DNA of 64,000 nt, from the NCBI GenBank assembly GCA_037501455.1, contig CM074865.1:11788501-11852500 (forward strand), in the 5' to 3' direction. How positions within the stretch are numbered: the stretch's first letter is position 1; each line of letters begins with the position of its first letter. Made by a program: the position numbers and the translations under genes. Under the pieces are notes generated by a model. The model searched no databases and was not told the DNA's origin. It was given only the letters and a program-made list of their open reading frames with translations. The stretch comes from Lantana camara. Lineage: Eukaryota; Streptophyta; Magnoliopsida; Lamiales; Verbenaceae. This document shows positions 8,782 through 21,125 of the stretch, in pieces.

Positions 8782-11700
8782 TTAAACGTAAAACCGCCGG
8801 AGGTTGCATGCGTTCCAAGGGCGAGGCAAACGCTCTCCTTGAAGTGTCTCCAGGATGTATGTGTTGTTAGCTCTGATTTGTATTACCTTGAACGGTCCTT
8901 CCCAGTTGGGGTCCAACTTCCCCACATGTCTGGACACTTCAACTTTCTTTAGAACCAAATCTCCCAAGTGGAAAGTTCTTTCTTTCACACGCTTGTTGTA
9001 CTGTTGAGCCACAGTCGCCTTATACTTGTGTATCTTAGCCCAAGCTTGGTTTCTTTTCTCATCCAATAGGTCCAACTCCAGGCGTCTGTTACTTTCGTTA
9101 GATTGAGGCTCGAAATAAGCTACACGAGCGGATTCATTTGCAATTTCAGCCGGTATCATTGCTTCTGACCCATACACGAGCGCGAAAGGTGACTCGCCCG
9201 TGGTCACTGGGGGAGTAGTGCGATAAGCCCAAAGCGCTCCTTGTAGCTCTTCTGCCCACTCGCCCTTTTTACTTTCCAGCATTGTTTTCAAGTGCTGCAA
9301 AATGATTCTGTTGGTGACTTCTGCTTGTCCATTGGCTTGGGGATGGCCTACGGAGGTAAAACGTTGTTCGATCCCCAATTCCGAGCACCACTCTCTTGTG
9401 TCAGCGGCTATGAACTGGGATCCATTGTCAGAGATAATCACCCTCGGAATACCGTACCTACATATTATGTTTTTCCAAATAAAATCCCTCACAACCCGGA
9501 AAGTGATCTTCGCCACTGCCTCGGCCTCGGCCCACTTGGTGAAGTAATCAACGGCCAAAATGACAAACTTCTTTTGCCCAACAGCGATGGGCAAGGGGCC
9601 CACAATGTCTATTCCCCACTGGTCGAAGGGCCAGGAAACATCTATTGGGATCATTTGAGCGGCCGGCAGTCGGGGGAGGTTGGAATGGAATTGACACTTT
9701 GGACATTTTCTGGAATATTCGAGGGAGTCCTGCAGAACTGTGGGCCAATAAAACCCACTCCTTAAAATCTTCTTAGCCAGAGTACGCCCCCCTGAGTGGT
9801 TCCCGCAGCTCCCACTGTGAATGAGTTCGAGCGTTTCTCTCGCTTGTGAGGGCCTTAAACACTTCAATGGGGGCCCTTGAAATGACTTTTTGAATAGTCT
9901 CCCTTCGGAGTCTAAAGAGAACCGAGAGGCCTTGTTCCTCAATTTCCGCGCTTCTACCCTATCAAGGGGATAAATACCATCTCTAAGGCACTTGACGATG
10001 TCATCCAACCAACATGGTTCAAGCGGATCAATCACAACGACCGCCTCTTTGACAACATCCTCCTTGATCAAAGGTTCCTCCGTCCTAAGGAACGTTACGG
10101 AGTGCTCAGAAGTGCCTTCCAACGCTGAGGCGAATTTTGAAAGAGCATCGGCGCGCTCGTTCTCGGCCCGTGGGACTTGAAGCAGGTGGAATTCTTTGAA
10201 CTTTCCAATGATTTCCCGAGCCTTGCCCAAGTACTGCACCATGGTGGCTTCTCTAGCCTCGTAAGTTCCTTCAATCTGGCTCGCAATTAACTGTGAATCC
10301 ACATACGCCGTAATTCTGGAGGCTCCACTCTGAGAAGCAATTTCTAATCCCTGTACAAGGGCTTCATATTCTGCCTCATTATTCGTGACTTGAAAATCCA
10401 ACCTGATTGCAAAATCTAACTCAATCCCATTGGGGTCCCGGAGGGCTACCCCTGCTCCTCCCCCCTGGGAGGTTGAGGAACCATCCGTGTGCAGGACCCA
10501 CAATCCTTCGTTCACAGGAACAGCGGACTCTAATCCAAAGCGTTCCACCAATAAATCAGCTACAACCTGGGCATGCATGGAAGCTCTAGGCTCGAAACAT
10601 AGATCAAACTGACTCAATTCAATGGCCCATTTTATCAGTCTTCCTGATACGTCTGGTTTGGACAAAACTTGCTTCAAAGGTTGATCAGTAAGTACCGTTA
10701 TTGAATGTGCCTGAAAGTAAGGCCTCGGGCGCCTTGATGCATTGATGAGGGCAAACGCAAATTTCTCGATTTCCAAATATTTTTTCTCTGCTCCTTGCAA
10801 TGTCTTGCTCAAATAATAAACGGGCAAATGCTTCCGCTCTCGTACAGCTACCAACACAGCGCTCGTGGCATCGGCTGAAACAGAAAGATATAAGAATAGT
10901 TTTTCCCCTGCAAGGGGTTTAGTCAGTAGAGGAGCACTCGAAAGATAAGCCTTCATATCTTGTAAAGCCTTTTCACATTCCTTTGTCCAAGCAAAGTTCC
11001 GGGCATTCCTCAAAATCTTGAAGAAAGGAAGATTCCTGTCCGCCGAGCGCGAAATGAATCTGTTCAAGGAGATGATCTTTCCTACCAGTACTTGCACTTC
11101 CCTGAGATTTCGAGGGGAGGGAATCTCCAAAATGGCCTTGATCTTCTCAGGATTAGCCTCAATTCCCCTCTGGCTAACCATGTATCCTAAGAACTTTCCC
11201 CCTTGCACCCCGAAAGTGCACTTTGAAGGGTTCAATTTCATCCCATAATGACGCAAAATTGAAAAGGCACGCTTGAGATCATCCAGATGCGAGTCTTGAC
11301 GCTCGCTCTTGACAATCATATCATCTACGTAAACTTCCATAGACCCTCCAAGTTCACTTTCAAACATCTTGTTAACGAGCCGCTGATACGTAGCTCCGGC
11401 GTTCTTCAACCCAAAAGGCATGACCAGGAAGCAATACACCCCTAGATGAACAACAAATGAAGTTTTGGGGCGGTCTTCAGGAGCCATAAAGATCTGATAG
11501 TACCCTTGGAAGGCGTCCATCATGCTCATTAGTTCGCATCCAGCAGTTGAATCCACCAGTTGGTCTATCCGGGGCAACGGGTAAGGATCCTTAGGGCAAG
11601 CCTTGTTAAGATCAGTAAAATCATTGCACATTCGCCATTTGTTTGCATTTTTAGGCACCAGAACCACATTGCACAACCATTCCGGGTACAAGATAGGCTC

Positions 11701-11881
11701 GATGTACTGAGCCTCCAGGAGTTTATTAACTTCTTCTTCGACAACCCTCTTTCGAAAACCGTGAACATCTCGTTTTTTCTGCTTGATGGGCTTGAAGGAG
11801 GGATCTACATTAAGCATGTGTACGATAATGCTTGGATCGATTCCCGTAAGGTCAGATGCTTTCCATGCAAATACGTCAAGG
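8782..11881 (-). CDS. Tat element pol: RT, RNase H, second RNase H, integrase
   Basis: A single open frame of about 1,011 residues from the ATG at 11817, open upstream to about 11881 where the frame shifts. In order it shows reverse transcriptase with the YVDD catalytic box (near 11330), the RT-linked RNase H, and a second RNase H beginning HTDGSSTSQGG (near 10490). It then shows the integrase zinc finger (H-H-C-C, ending CPKCQFHS near 9690), the integrase core with the D, D and E residues (IDIVGPL, SDNGSQF, GQAEVTNR), and a C-terminal domain without chromodomain. Expected activity is copying element RNA into DNA and inserting it. The ORF itself is intact, but upstream lesions separate it from gag and protease. 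The domain order places it in the Tat lineage with high confidence. Confidence 0.92.
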
Positions 11882-13862
11882 TTTCTCTGAGGAAGTCAAT
11901 CATCATGATTTGCGAGGGCCCTGAAAGGTTCGACCCTATCTGAGTAGTCTTATCTTTGTTCCCAGGCTCTAGTTCAATAGTAAGGAATTTTTCCGAGGGC
12001 TCGATCCTTACTTCAGGGCGAGGAAGTTCGAGCGCCCTCTTTTTCCCTACCAAACGCCCCTCGCGAGTGGGATCCTCATCCTCCTGCTCGTCTCCCCCTG
12101 AGGAAGATTCTCCGACGGACCCTGGCGGAGCATTTTCGAGGGGGTCTTTGGTGTTGGTATCCTTTTTCTTCTTATTTTTCTTCTTGTTCAACTTTGCCCT
12201 TTTCCGCAAGGGACCATCCTCATTTAAATTGGCAAAAGCAACGGATTTCTTAGTGGACCCAATCTGGAAAGTTCTCTCTGCCTTAGGCTTTCGGAGAGAC
12301 AACATGTAGCATTCCCACGCCTCACGCACGTTGCACAACACTTCTCCAACACCCTCGGATGTGGGAAATTTGATCTTCTGGTGGTAGGTGGAAATGATTG
12401 CTTTGAAATCGACGAGGGCGGGGCGCCCGACTATGATATTATATGGAATATCTATTTCTACCACAGCATAAGTAACCATGAGCGTCTTACGTTGAGGGGC
12501 TCGGCCGAACGAGGTGGCCAAGCGCACCTACCCCCGTGGGACAACTTCCGACCCTCCAAAACCAACGAGAGCTGTTCTAAGAGGTTCCAGTGGGAGGTTA
12601 GCATTCATCTTTAAAAATGTGGCGTAGGGCAAAACATTAACAGAGCTTCCACTATCCACTAACACCCTTCTTACAACATGATTGTGGACATCTACACTAA
12701 CCACCATGGGGCAGTCTAAAGTTTCACCTTCCCCATGGGGTGTTACAATGTGCCCTAAATCCCTATCATCAAATCCTACCACCTCGTTCTCTCGGGAGTG
12801 CTGATCCTTGGCTTTTTGTATAGCAAAAACGGACTTGGGCACGGAGGAGCGTTGGCCGTAGCTCCGGGTATATCTCCGCCGAGCGGCATTGGAATCTCCC
12901 CCTGAGGGACCCCCCGCTATCATGTTGATAACCGCAAAAGGTGTATTCTCCTGGTCGGGGGCCTTTCCTTTGTTGCCCCGACGGCTGCTGGTCTCGGGTG
13001 GGTCCCTCCTTCGTGGACTCCTTGATCGGGATGGGCTCATCCTTTCCTCCCTGGAACGACCTCGGCAGTGTTCATCAAAGCGCTCCAATATTTTCACAAA
13101 CTCCTTCAGATGCCCCCCTGCAACGAGCCTCTGAATCTCAGCCTCCAGCTGGCGACATTCATCCGTGTCGTGCCCCCTCTGCTTGTGGAAAGCACAGTAC
13201 TTGCCGGAACGTTTCAGTGACTCAGTCTCTCTCATCTTGACGGGTCTCCTAAAGAGCTTTTTGTCAGAGAGGTTATAGACCTCGGAGTTTGGTCGAGTAA
13301 GTGGGATACGCTCGAAACGTCGAGGGGGCAACGGCGACCTCTTGTGCTCCTGATGACGCTCTTTCTTAACAGTGATCTCGCGTCCTCGTTCAGGATGGCG
13401 CTCGTTTCTTACCGGACTATGATGCCGGGGACCATTCGTCCCATACATATCCTCGAGCGCGAAAAACGGCTCGACAACCTCTCTTAAGGCCATGAGTGTC
13501 CCTGACCTTCTTTCCACAATAGCATCAGCAAACTTCTTGCTCACATACTGTTTGTGATCCGCAGCCTGAAAGAGCACTGGGATAAAAAAATCCATAGATG
13601 GTCTCTCCACTTGCAGTATCTCCTTGTTGAAGCGGGCGAAGAACGATCGAAGGGACTCATTCCTGCCTTGCACCACGTTATAGAGGGCAGTGGGCGCAGT
13701 GACTGGAGCTTTCAGGGAATTGAAGTGGTTGAGGAAAGCGTCGGCCAACTCTTTGTATGAATGTATCGAACGTGGGGGCAATCGCTTGTACCACTCCTGT
13801 GCCATTCCTACCAAGGAGGTGACGAAAACCTTGGCCCAATAATTGCTGGAATGCTCGTAGAG
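11805..13862 (-). pseudogene. Tat element gag C-terminal half and protease, interrupted
   Basis: From about 13862 the frame reads the rest of gag, with a capsid part (MAQEWYKRLPPRS), then a zinc-knuckle-like CAFHKQRGHDTDEC near 13200. The aspartic protease motif LVDSGSSVNVLP follows near 12655. An in-frame TAG at 12530-12528 stops translation inside the protease domain. The same frame then continues (RLATSFGRAPQRKTLMV) into a lysine-rich linker and ends at 11805, while the conserved segment leading into RT (FAWKASDLTGIDPS) is read in another frame from about 11882. That implies one nucleotide missing near 11882-11886. These lesions, with the one in gag, indicate decay rather than programmed recoding, because neither lies at a recognised shift site. 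Confidence 0.85.
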
Positions 13863-14971
13863 AGGTGCATCAAATGTAAAAAATGGTCCAAATGCTCAGC
13901 TGGATCAGTTGTCCCGTCGTAGCGGTTGATGGAAGTACGAATTTTGGCCATTCCTGCTTGGGCCATTAAAACTTCTTCCACGAGGGGGGAGCCTTTTGCC
14001 AGCGGGTGATAATCGTAAGTGCCGAAATTTTCTTCCGGCTCTCTTAGGCGAGGAACCTGCGGCTGTCGGTCCTTGTGACGAGCGTCCCTGTCATCGGCTC
14101 GTTCATCCCTGCTGTGGGAGATCTGAGACCGTGCACGAGAGAGCTGTCCGACCATGTCTTTCAAACCCTGCAGCTGGTCTTGCACAGCCGCGAGGATATT
14201 AGGATTTGTTTCCCCTTCCCGGTCTCCTTGCCTGACTGCACGGGAAACCCTCCTGGAAACGTGGGAGTCCCCTTCGTTCTCGTTAACTCTCTCAGTGGGC
14301 TCTCTGTTTCTGTCTACAGGGGGTCGCCTATCTTCGCCCTGGCGGGGCGTCTCATTAGCTGGTGGTGGTGGAGGCGGCACCCTGGGGACGGCCTGAGTTT
14401 CCCTAATAGGGAAAGTTTGCAATCCTCCAAAAGGAGCGGCGGTTTGAGTGGCCTGCCCAGAGGGGAAGTACATGGAATGAAATCTTTCCCATGCCCCCTG
14501 AGCCGCCTGAACCTCACACTGCGTATACAGAGCCCTCAATTGCTGTGTAGTTAGTGGAGGTAACTCTACTCCTTCGACCTCCCTAGGAATCACCACAGGG
14601 AGCTGGATTTGGCCGGCGAGGTACGGTTGCACTGGCGGCACCATAACAGTGCGAGTAAGTTTGTATCCCGGCGGCGGCATCAGGCAACCAGGACCTCCTG
14701 GGTTTGCATGGGCATAAACCCCCTGAATTTGGGGTGGCTGGGAAAGAGCAAAGTGTGGAATTCCTCCGGCAGCAACGGAAGCTGGTGGGGCTGGCGGTGC
14801 CGGCGGGGGAACGGAAGATCCTGCTTGCCCAGCCGCCCCGGTGGGGGGTATCCCACCTTCGGTGACGGTAGGGGGTGGACCTCCGTCTACAGGGATGGAG
14901 GGTACGACGGTGTTGACGTCATGTGAAGTGTTATCTCCTCCTCCTGCAGCGCTGGACCTTGTAGCAACCAT
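13808..14971 (-). pseudogene. Tat element gag, N-terminal part, frameshifted
   Basis: Starts at the ATG at 14971 (MVATRSSAAGGG), 90 nt inside the 5' LTR border. It encodes a proline/glycine-rich N-terminus, a charged middle (RRVSRAVRQGDREGE) and the start of the capsid-like domain (INRYDGTTDPAEHLDHFL). At 13860-13864 the bases gagag contain an extra dinucleotide compared with the frame that resumes the gag domain, so the last 18 or so residues before the stop at 13808 are out of frame. Gag would form the virus-like particle. The break separates its two halves. Confidence 0.88.
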
Positions 14972-15038
14972 AGTTGTGAAGATTTTGGGGTGTTTGCTTT
15001 TTAACTAGCAGAAGAGAAAGAAGAGGCTGAAAGCTGGT

Positions 15039-15056
15039 TTCCCACAGACGGCGCCA
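15039..15056 (-). other. Primer binding site of the Tat element
   Basis: Four bases inside the 5' LTR the minus strand reads TGGCGCCGTCTGTGGG. The first nine bases match the complement of the 3' end of plant tRNA-Asp and the rest diverges. TGGCGCC at this place is typical of plant gypsy elements. Confidence 0.75.
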
Positions 15057-15060
15057 AAAA

Positions 15061-15905
15061 TGATGGGTTCCAAAAATGGATGGATCAGGATCCGATCATT
15101 TTAGAATTTGTTTGAGTGAGGAAACCGCCGGAGGTCGCCGGAAAAGATGGGGGTTCTACCTGCTAGGACAAACACACAGAAAAGTCAGAAGGCCAAGCTG
15201 GGGAACTGGGGGTGATGCCCAGTTTGGCTCTCCGACGCTCAAGTCAGATGCAAATCTCAGAGAAGAAGCAAGCTTAATATGGGTTGCAGTAATGGAGATT
15301 GCTTACCGTGAAAGAGATAACTCTGGTTATTTATAGTTGAGGGTCAGGGACCCTTTGGTCATTTGCCACATGTGGTCCTGGCCGAATGTTGCCCTAACAC
15401 GTGGCGCTATGAGAGAGAAACCTAGGAGGAATCTTCTGCAAAAGCTGCGGGAAGTTAGTGTTGACAACAGTGGCAGGTGCGCGGGCAGGTACGGTGTGTC
15501 AGAGAGCCGTTTGGGGGGTTGGTAACGAGGGCTTAAGAGCGCGCTCGTGACAACCATAAGCCTTGGAAGCCAAGATATCCGCTAGGGGATGTGAGCTGGA
15601 TCCTGTTGCAAGAGATTGGAGCGGGAGCTTTCTCCGAGGGAATGTACGTAGCGCTCGAAGGAGGCTTACTTATACTGATTGATGTACTACTCATGCTGTA
15701 TCAGCGATGCTTAGGGAAGACCGGTAAGAGCAACAATGTTTGATGGACACGTGTCCACAACAGAGCTGTCACGCGTCGTCTCGGGGTGCCAACGCTCGGA
15801 GGTTTGAGCGCTTGTACATGCCTGAGACAAACTGGTGAAGGCAAGTGTCATCACCCTGAGGCGCCATGTGCCGAGACAGTTGACGAGCGTGTTTTGACCC
15901 CATCA
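15061..15905 (-). repeat. 5' LTR of the Tat element (845 bp)
   Basis: Same sequence as 3301-4142 apart from about nine substitutions, one missing g (near 15205) and a 4 bp insertion (near 15646). The TATA box is at 15328-15335 on the minus strand, which puts U3 at 15905 to about 15300 and R-U5 from there to 15061. Confidence 0.95.
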
Positions 15906-15910
15906 GAATT
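15906..15910. repeat. Target-site duplication, right copy (gaatt)
   Basis: Identical to the five bases at 3296-3300, on the other side of the element. Confidence 0.9.
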
Positions 15911-16288
15911 AAGTAGAGATTGGAAAGGAATGATAAAATATTTGGATTTTTAAAAATGGTCACGGAATAACAAATTAAAAGGGATGAATAACTATGGGCA
16001 ATTCGATCAATTGTTAATAATACTTTAGTATAAGAAATTTATTTAACAAATTATGTAGTACTTTATAGAAGGTCTAAACTATAATTGAGGTTAAAATATA
16101 ATTGAGTAAGAAAGTGTTAAGATATGGTGGATTAAATTATTTTATATGATTTAATTTCACTTAACCTTGATTTAGGTTATTTGGGGCTCGAACCACTTAA
16201 TCACTAGTCCTTTTCAAATCTCATATTAATATTGATTAACCTCTATTACGTACCTAGAGTGAGTGTAATTAGATAAAATTACAATTAG

Positions 16289-17242
16289 CAATATTTTCAA
16301 AATTGGACTGGGCGAACTGATGGCTTTACAGGTTACCAGTCAGATTAGTTCAATCGGTTCAACCGTCGGTCGAATCGGTATGACGTAATAAATAAATAAT
16401 TATTATTTTATTAAATATATTATATATTTATGTAACATTGTAAAACTGTAAAATATATTTAAAATCCAAATATTTAAAGAAAATTAATGTTCTTAAGAAA
16501 TATCTAGCAAAATTCATTAATTTAAAAAGACAATAATTTAATAATAAATTTAAAAATAAACCTAATTTATAAGATAAAAAATAAATTTAAATTGAAAGGA
16601 TTGCAATATCAAAATAATAAGAAACTTTCAGAATTCTTGATTAGGAACTTACTCCCTAAAATCGAGGGATATGTATTTATTTATTTTGTATAAACATTTA
16701 ACGTATATTTAGTAATATTTATGTATTATATCTTTCTCAAACCTTTCTTCGATCTTTAATCACATTCTTCGCAGTAGAGATAAATTTTTTTGAGAAAAAT
16801 AACATCTACAAGACTGCAACAATATTAGATGGCAAAAAAGGTTGCTGGAGATTCTGCTGAGTGAGAAGAGAAAAGGTTGCTGCCGTGCATGAGATTCTTA
16901 CGATTCAAAGACCTTTTGACTTGTTTTAGAGAGAGATTGAAGCAAAAGAACCATAATTGGAAAAAAACACGTTTTAGTGGTCAGAAAATTGAAACGAGAA
17001 ACACGTAAGAAAAAGTCAGCAAAAGGAACAGATTGGAAAAAAATATATACTACGTACCATTTAGTGAACCCACAGTCCCATCCAATTTCCAGGGCCGAAA
17101 TTACTGGTTAATCGGCCGGTTTTTCTGGCACTAAATTGGTCCGGTCACCACCAATTTAGGATGACTATTCGAATCGAACCTGAAGCTAGTCACCAGTTGA
17201 ACCGGTCGGATCGACTGGTCCGATCCGGTTTTAAAAACATTG
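16289..17242. mobile_element. 954 bp non-autonomous hAT-like element
   Basis: Perfect 8 bp duplication acaattag at 16281-16288 and 17243-17250. The ends form an imperfect terminal inverted repeat: caatattttcaaaattgga on the left and caatgtttttaaaaccgga as reverse complement of the right, 17 of 23 matching. The subterminal regions are rich in ccggt and gaac motifs, as in many plant hAT derivatives. I see no transposase frame inside. Confidence 0.8.
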
Positions 17243-17315
17243 ACAATTAGGTGAAGGTAAATATAATCCAGAAGACATAATTAATAACTCACTCTGAATT
17301 AAAAATAATTTAGTT

Positions 17316-17929
17316 AATTTTAAATATTATCCTTCCTCTCTCTCTCAAACTATCTCAAAGGCTAAAACTCTAATTTACGTGATTCAAACTCAAGACAAAG
17401 TAATCAATTGAAGTTTCGATCCGCTGGTGGAGAATGCTATCATTGTTTATCGCCGGGTTGATTCAATTATATTCCGCCGTCAGCTTTTCAGATTTGTTCC
17501 GTCGAAATCCGCTGCGTCTTTTTTTCTTTTACGTTATGTTTTATTTCAATCTCTTCCATATGGAAGTTTTGTCCCTTCCGTATGGAAGTTTAGTTAGTTT
17601 TTTTAAGTTCATTTTTATTACTTTCTATGATTCTCCGATGAAACTTTTGGCCGAGTTATTTGTTGTAGGTCAAGGTATCTGTTATTCTCAATTCGGAGAA
17701 AAGACGGCTGCGAAACTGGCTACGGAACTTCACCCAGATCGGATCTTCAACTTTAAGGAATCTGTTTTTTTAATAGACGTGATGCTAATATAATAGCTCA
17801 CAAATTTGTTGAAATTGCGGCTTCGGCCTGCGTTAATTTTTCTGTTATTCCTTGTATTTTTGTTATTGTTCCTATTGATTCTCAATAATATGTCCCTTTG
17901 AGGGGTTTGATTTAAAAAAAAAAAAAAAA
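17316..17929 (+). mobile_element. 5'-truncated LINE remnant with poly-A tail
   Basis: A run of 17-18 A at 17914-17930 ends the unit, and the bases aatttagtt occur both before (17307-17315) and after it (17930-17938), a plausible target duplication. Just before the tail the plus strand reads RRDANIIAHKFVEIAA, the typical C-terminal end of the RNase H-like domain of plant L1-type LINEs. The 119-codon open frame at 17434-17793 is probably part of this degraded 3' region and not a host gene. Confidence 0.55.
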
Positions 17930-17934
17930 AATTT

Positions 17935-18690
17935 AGTTTACCCACTCATGTAAAAAAATCTATACTAACTCCCCAATTCATAATTTGATTTCACTCTCCA
18001 CTCACCTAAATTGACTGCAATACCTTTACTTATTTCTTTTTTCATTTTTATACTTCAATTTCAAACTTAAGTACTTTAACTTTTACGAATTATACTTTAT
18101 TTTTAAATCTGAATACTTTAATATTTATGAACAATAAATCTGAATACTTTAATGTTTATGAATAATACTTCAATTATAAATATAAATACTTTAATTTTTA
18201 TGAATAATAATCTAATTTAAAACGCAAATACTTTAACTTTTACGACCAAAAAAAGTTTTTTATTTTTATTTTTTCTTCTCGTACTTTAATTTTAAACCCG
18301 AGTACTTTTAATTTTACAAATAATACTCTACTTTTAAATCTGGATACTCTATTTTATAATTTGGATACTCTATAATTTCTAATCAATACTTCAAAATATA
18401 AATCAACAATTAATTTTCACCCCACCATCCACCTACATATATAAATTTTTACATATATATAAAGTATAAAAATTATATTTTGAAGTATTAACATACAAAA
18501 TAAAGTATAAAATCATTTATATGAGGTACTGTTAACAAAATGGTTTGTGTGGGAGGGAAGAGTGATGTGTTGTGTCATTTCATATTTTTTTCAAGGCTAC
18601 TTTGGTAATTTTGTCAAAAATGGGGAGTGAAATCAAATTACAAATTTGAATCGGGGAGTTAGTATTGATATTTTTTTCATGGGGGAGTAA
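17935..18690. mobile_element. Inverted-repeat element, about 750 bp
   Basis: The segment at 17947-17998 (ctatactaactccccaattc, then taatttgatttcactctcc) recurs as reverse complement at 18620-18690. The interior is AT-rich and consists of many diverged gaatactttaa-like repeats, suggesting internal amplification. I find no clear target duplication; the left end touches the LINE poly-A tail. It is probably a MITE-like fold-back element. Confidence 0.55.
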
Positions 18691-19644
18691 TGCCAAATTT
18701 GCCTTATGCCTTGTGGAGTTTTGTCATATTCCCCCTTATAATCTAACATAATATTAATTATAACTCATTGAATCTAACTTAATATTAACTATAACTTATT
18801 GGTGTCTTTTTCACAATTCAAATATCAAACACAAGATTGTTTGTTCAATACTTATATATAAATACAATTTAATTTTAACTAATAAACCCTATAAAAATTA
18901 ATCCCAAAAAACAATATTGCATAACTAACGTTTCCTAATGATACCGGTAGCCGCTAAACAATTTTTGCTGTAAATTCCATATTCTTGCTAATTTCTTCTT
19001 TTTTTTTTTTTTTTTTTTTGCCATTGCAGCTGCAGGTTCTCTATATATTTTGTGCATGTAGTAGAATTAATATCTGACCCATTTAAATTTGGGCTAGTTT
19101 AAGGAACAGGCTGTAAGACAAGCCCATTTCTGGCCCAATGTTCTAAACTATGAATCTTGGTCATTTTTTTGAATTCTGGTCATTGTTCTAAACTATGAAT
19201 GATATACCTGCTTTGGTCCTTTTCTCCTAGATGTCACTTTTACTTTTGGCCCAATCAACTAAACTACATTGATTTACATGACAAAATATTCAAGTAGGAG
19301 TTTTTTTTTTTAAAAGAAAGCAGGAGTTATATATATACATTATAGTAATGCTCTGCATATGTAAAACCTAGATGCTGATTACCGTAAAATAATTTTCCAA
19401 CTTAGTTATAGTCAACATCGGAGCCGAGTATAGGTCAGGTTGTAGCTTAATTGTACCCGAAACCCTGACTTCAAAATTATTATTTATTATTATAGATGAA
19501 GCAAAATAGAAATACGGAAGTCGGAACACCAAATTGCTCGTGACCCCTAAATCCGGGCTCCGCCTCAGCCACTGGCCATTGTCCTTGTATCTTTTCTTCT
19601 AAATTCGTAATATACAAAATAAATGCCAAACTATATATATATGT

Positions 19645-19792
19645 GTGTGTTCGAGTTGGTACGTAGCATTTAGGGTGTAAAGCTCTTCGTACTAATGGTA
19701 GTTGCGTTCTCAAGGACTCGAACTCAAAACCTTTAGTTAAGTTAGGATAGCATCGAACTGCTAAGTTACGACATTTAGTGGTACATATATAT
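19645..19792 (-). mobile_element. tRNA-derived SINE
   Basis: The minus strand shows an A-box-like gtaacttagcagttcgatgc, a B-box-like gagttcgagtcctt and the segment gaacgcaactaccatt. The same order occurs at 50415-50578 on the plus strand and, damaged, at 63244-63352. These three define one SINE family. Confidence 0.6.
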
Positions 19793-20889
19793 TTATATTT
19801 ATGTAAGGAAGAGAGACATTGAACATTACATCCTCCTTGAAAATGACTAGTTAGTATAAAGGAAAAAGTGGTAGGGCAAAGCCAAATGAAATGAAATAAG
19901 AAGTTTGAATGCGAAGCCAAAAACAGAACCGAATACATTCCGGAAATGGTATGTGGACAAGGTTTCCTAATCCCCATTGATTTGAAATTCAATCAACCTA
20001 GCACTAACGGACAAGGATGCAAGAATTTAGGATTTCGGATTATTATTATTATTTACTTTTGTCCTTTTCCTCTGTCCCCACTATACTTAATATTTCATAT
20101 CCAAACAACCATAAATTACGTAAAATATATATTAATCCAGTTTTTTTATTCGAAATTGAGGTTTTAATTAATCTATATTAATATAAGCCACGTTTTGGAT
20201 TAATTAATTTTGTTAGATAAAGTTTTACCTGCAGACATTAATATTTGTACATATTATTATAATGATATGTGTGTGATTTATTACTCTAACATATCCACAC
20301 AAAAAAAAAATATATATTTTTTGGTGATGATATATACAAGAATTGAATATGCATGATATTGTAGTATTCCTTAGCAATAAAAGGTCACATGCATGCACGA
20401 ACAGGTTTTGGAGGCTTATCCTGTGAAAGAGTCGTGCATGTGGAAACTGAAGGAATTCATAAAAGAACCGGCCAATATTTATATATATAAGAAATAATAT
20501 TTTAAATTTAAATTTTAGTACACCCAGTTTCATTCTTCTTTTTATAATTTTATTTTATGTTCTGTAATTATATTTGACATTCAATGTTGAGAGAGAGAGA
20601 GAGAGCAATTAAAAAAATTAAATACTAAGAGTATTAATTATAAAAGCTTCAATATTTTTGGTGAATAATTAAGGGGAATTAGGTTTTACCTTGCAATTTT
20701 AGTTACTTTGTTCTGTGTTGGCTGGCTCTGAGTCTACAACTGAGATCCGACGTCCGAATGTCCGATTGAATATTAACTCCCCGACCATTTCCTGAAACTA
20801 CGCTGCACAATTTTCATCAATAACCACATGCAATTACTTTTTTCACTTAGGAAATACTAAAGTTTGTACCAAAAACTTAAATGCCCAAT

Positions 20890-21125
20890 TCTAACGACTC
20901 TCTACAGCTTGGTCCGATGAGATAATTGAGAGGACGATGTAAATCAGATATTAAGCTGTCCGTTAAAAAGAAAGCGTGACTCCCACAAATTTTAAGGAGT
21001 CCATCTTCAAAGTTCGTATTGAGCTCGAGAATAATACCCTCATACTACAGATCAAGAAATTTGAACCTTGCACCTTGTAATAATTCTATCACTTGACCAA
21101 CCGGAACCAACCGAGCTACGATACA
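20890..21125 (-). mobile_element. SINE of a second family
   Basis: The minus strand has gtagctcggttggt and ggtcaagtg near 21080-21115 (A-box region) and gcaaggttcaaatttc near 21065 (B-box region), about 35-40 bp apart as in tRNA-derived SINEs. The 3' end is not sharply defined. Confidence 0.5.

Larger units (their letters stand above)
3301..15905 (-). mobile_element. Complete Ty3/gypsy (Tat lineage) LTR retrotransposon
   Basis: The element is bounded by LTRs at 3301-4142 and 15061-15905 and by a 5 bp duplication. It is oriented on the minus strand. Its order is 5' LTR, PBS, gag, protease, RT, RNase H, second RNase H, integrase, tandem-repeat block, an antisense gene, PPT and 3' LTR. A second RNase H between the RT-linked RNase H and integrase, no chromodomain, and an antisense extra gene next to the 3' LTR are known traits of plant Tat elements (Retand, Grande and RIRE2-like). 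By eye the LTRs differ at about nine substitutions plus two indels, near 1%, which suggests recent insertion. Gag-pol carries a 2 nt insertion, an in-frame stop and a 1 nt shift, so this copy probably cannot move by itself. Confidence 0.95.

Noticed and set aside
17434..17793. 119-codon hydrophobic open frame on the plus strand
   Set aside because: It lies in a poly-A-tailed LINE remnant just upstream of an RNase H-like C-terminus and has no independent family similarity.
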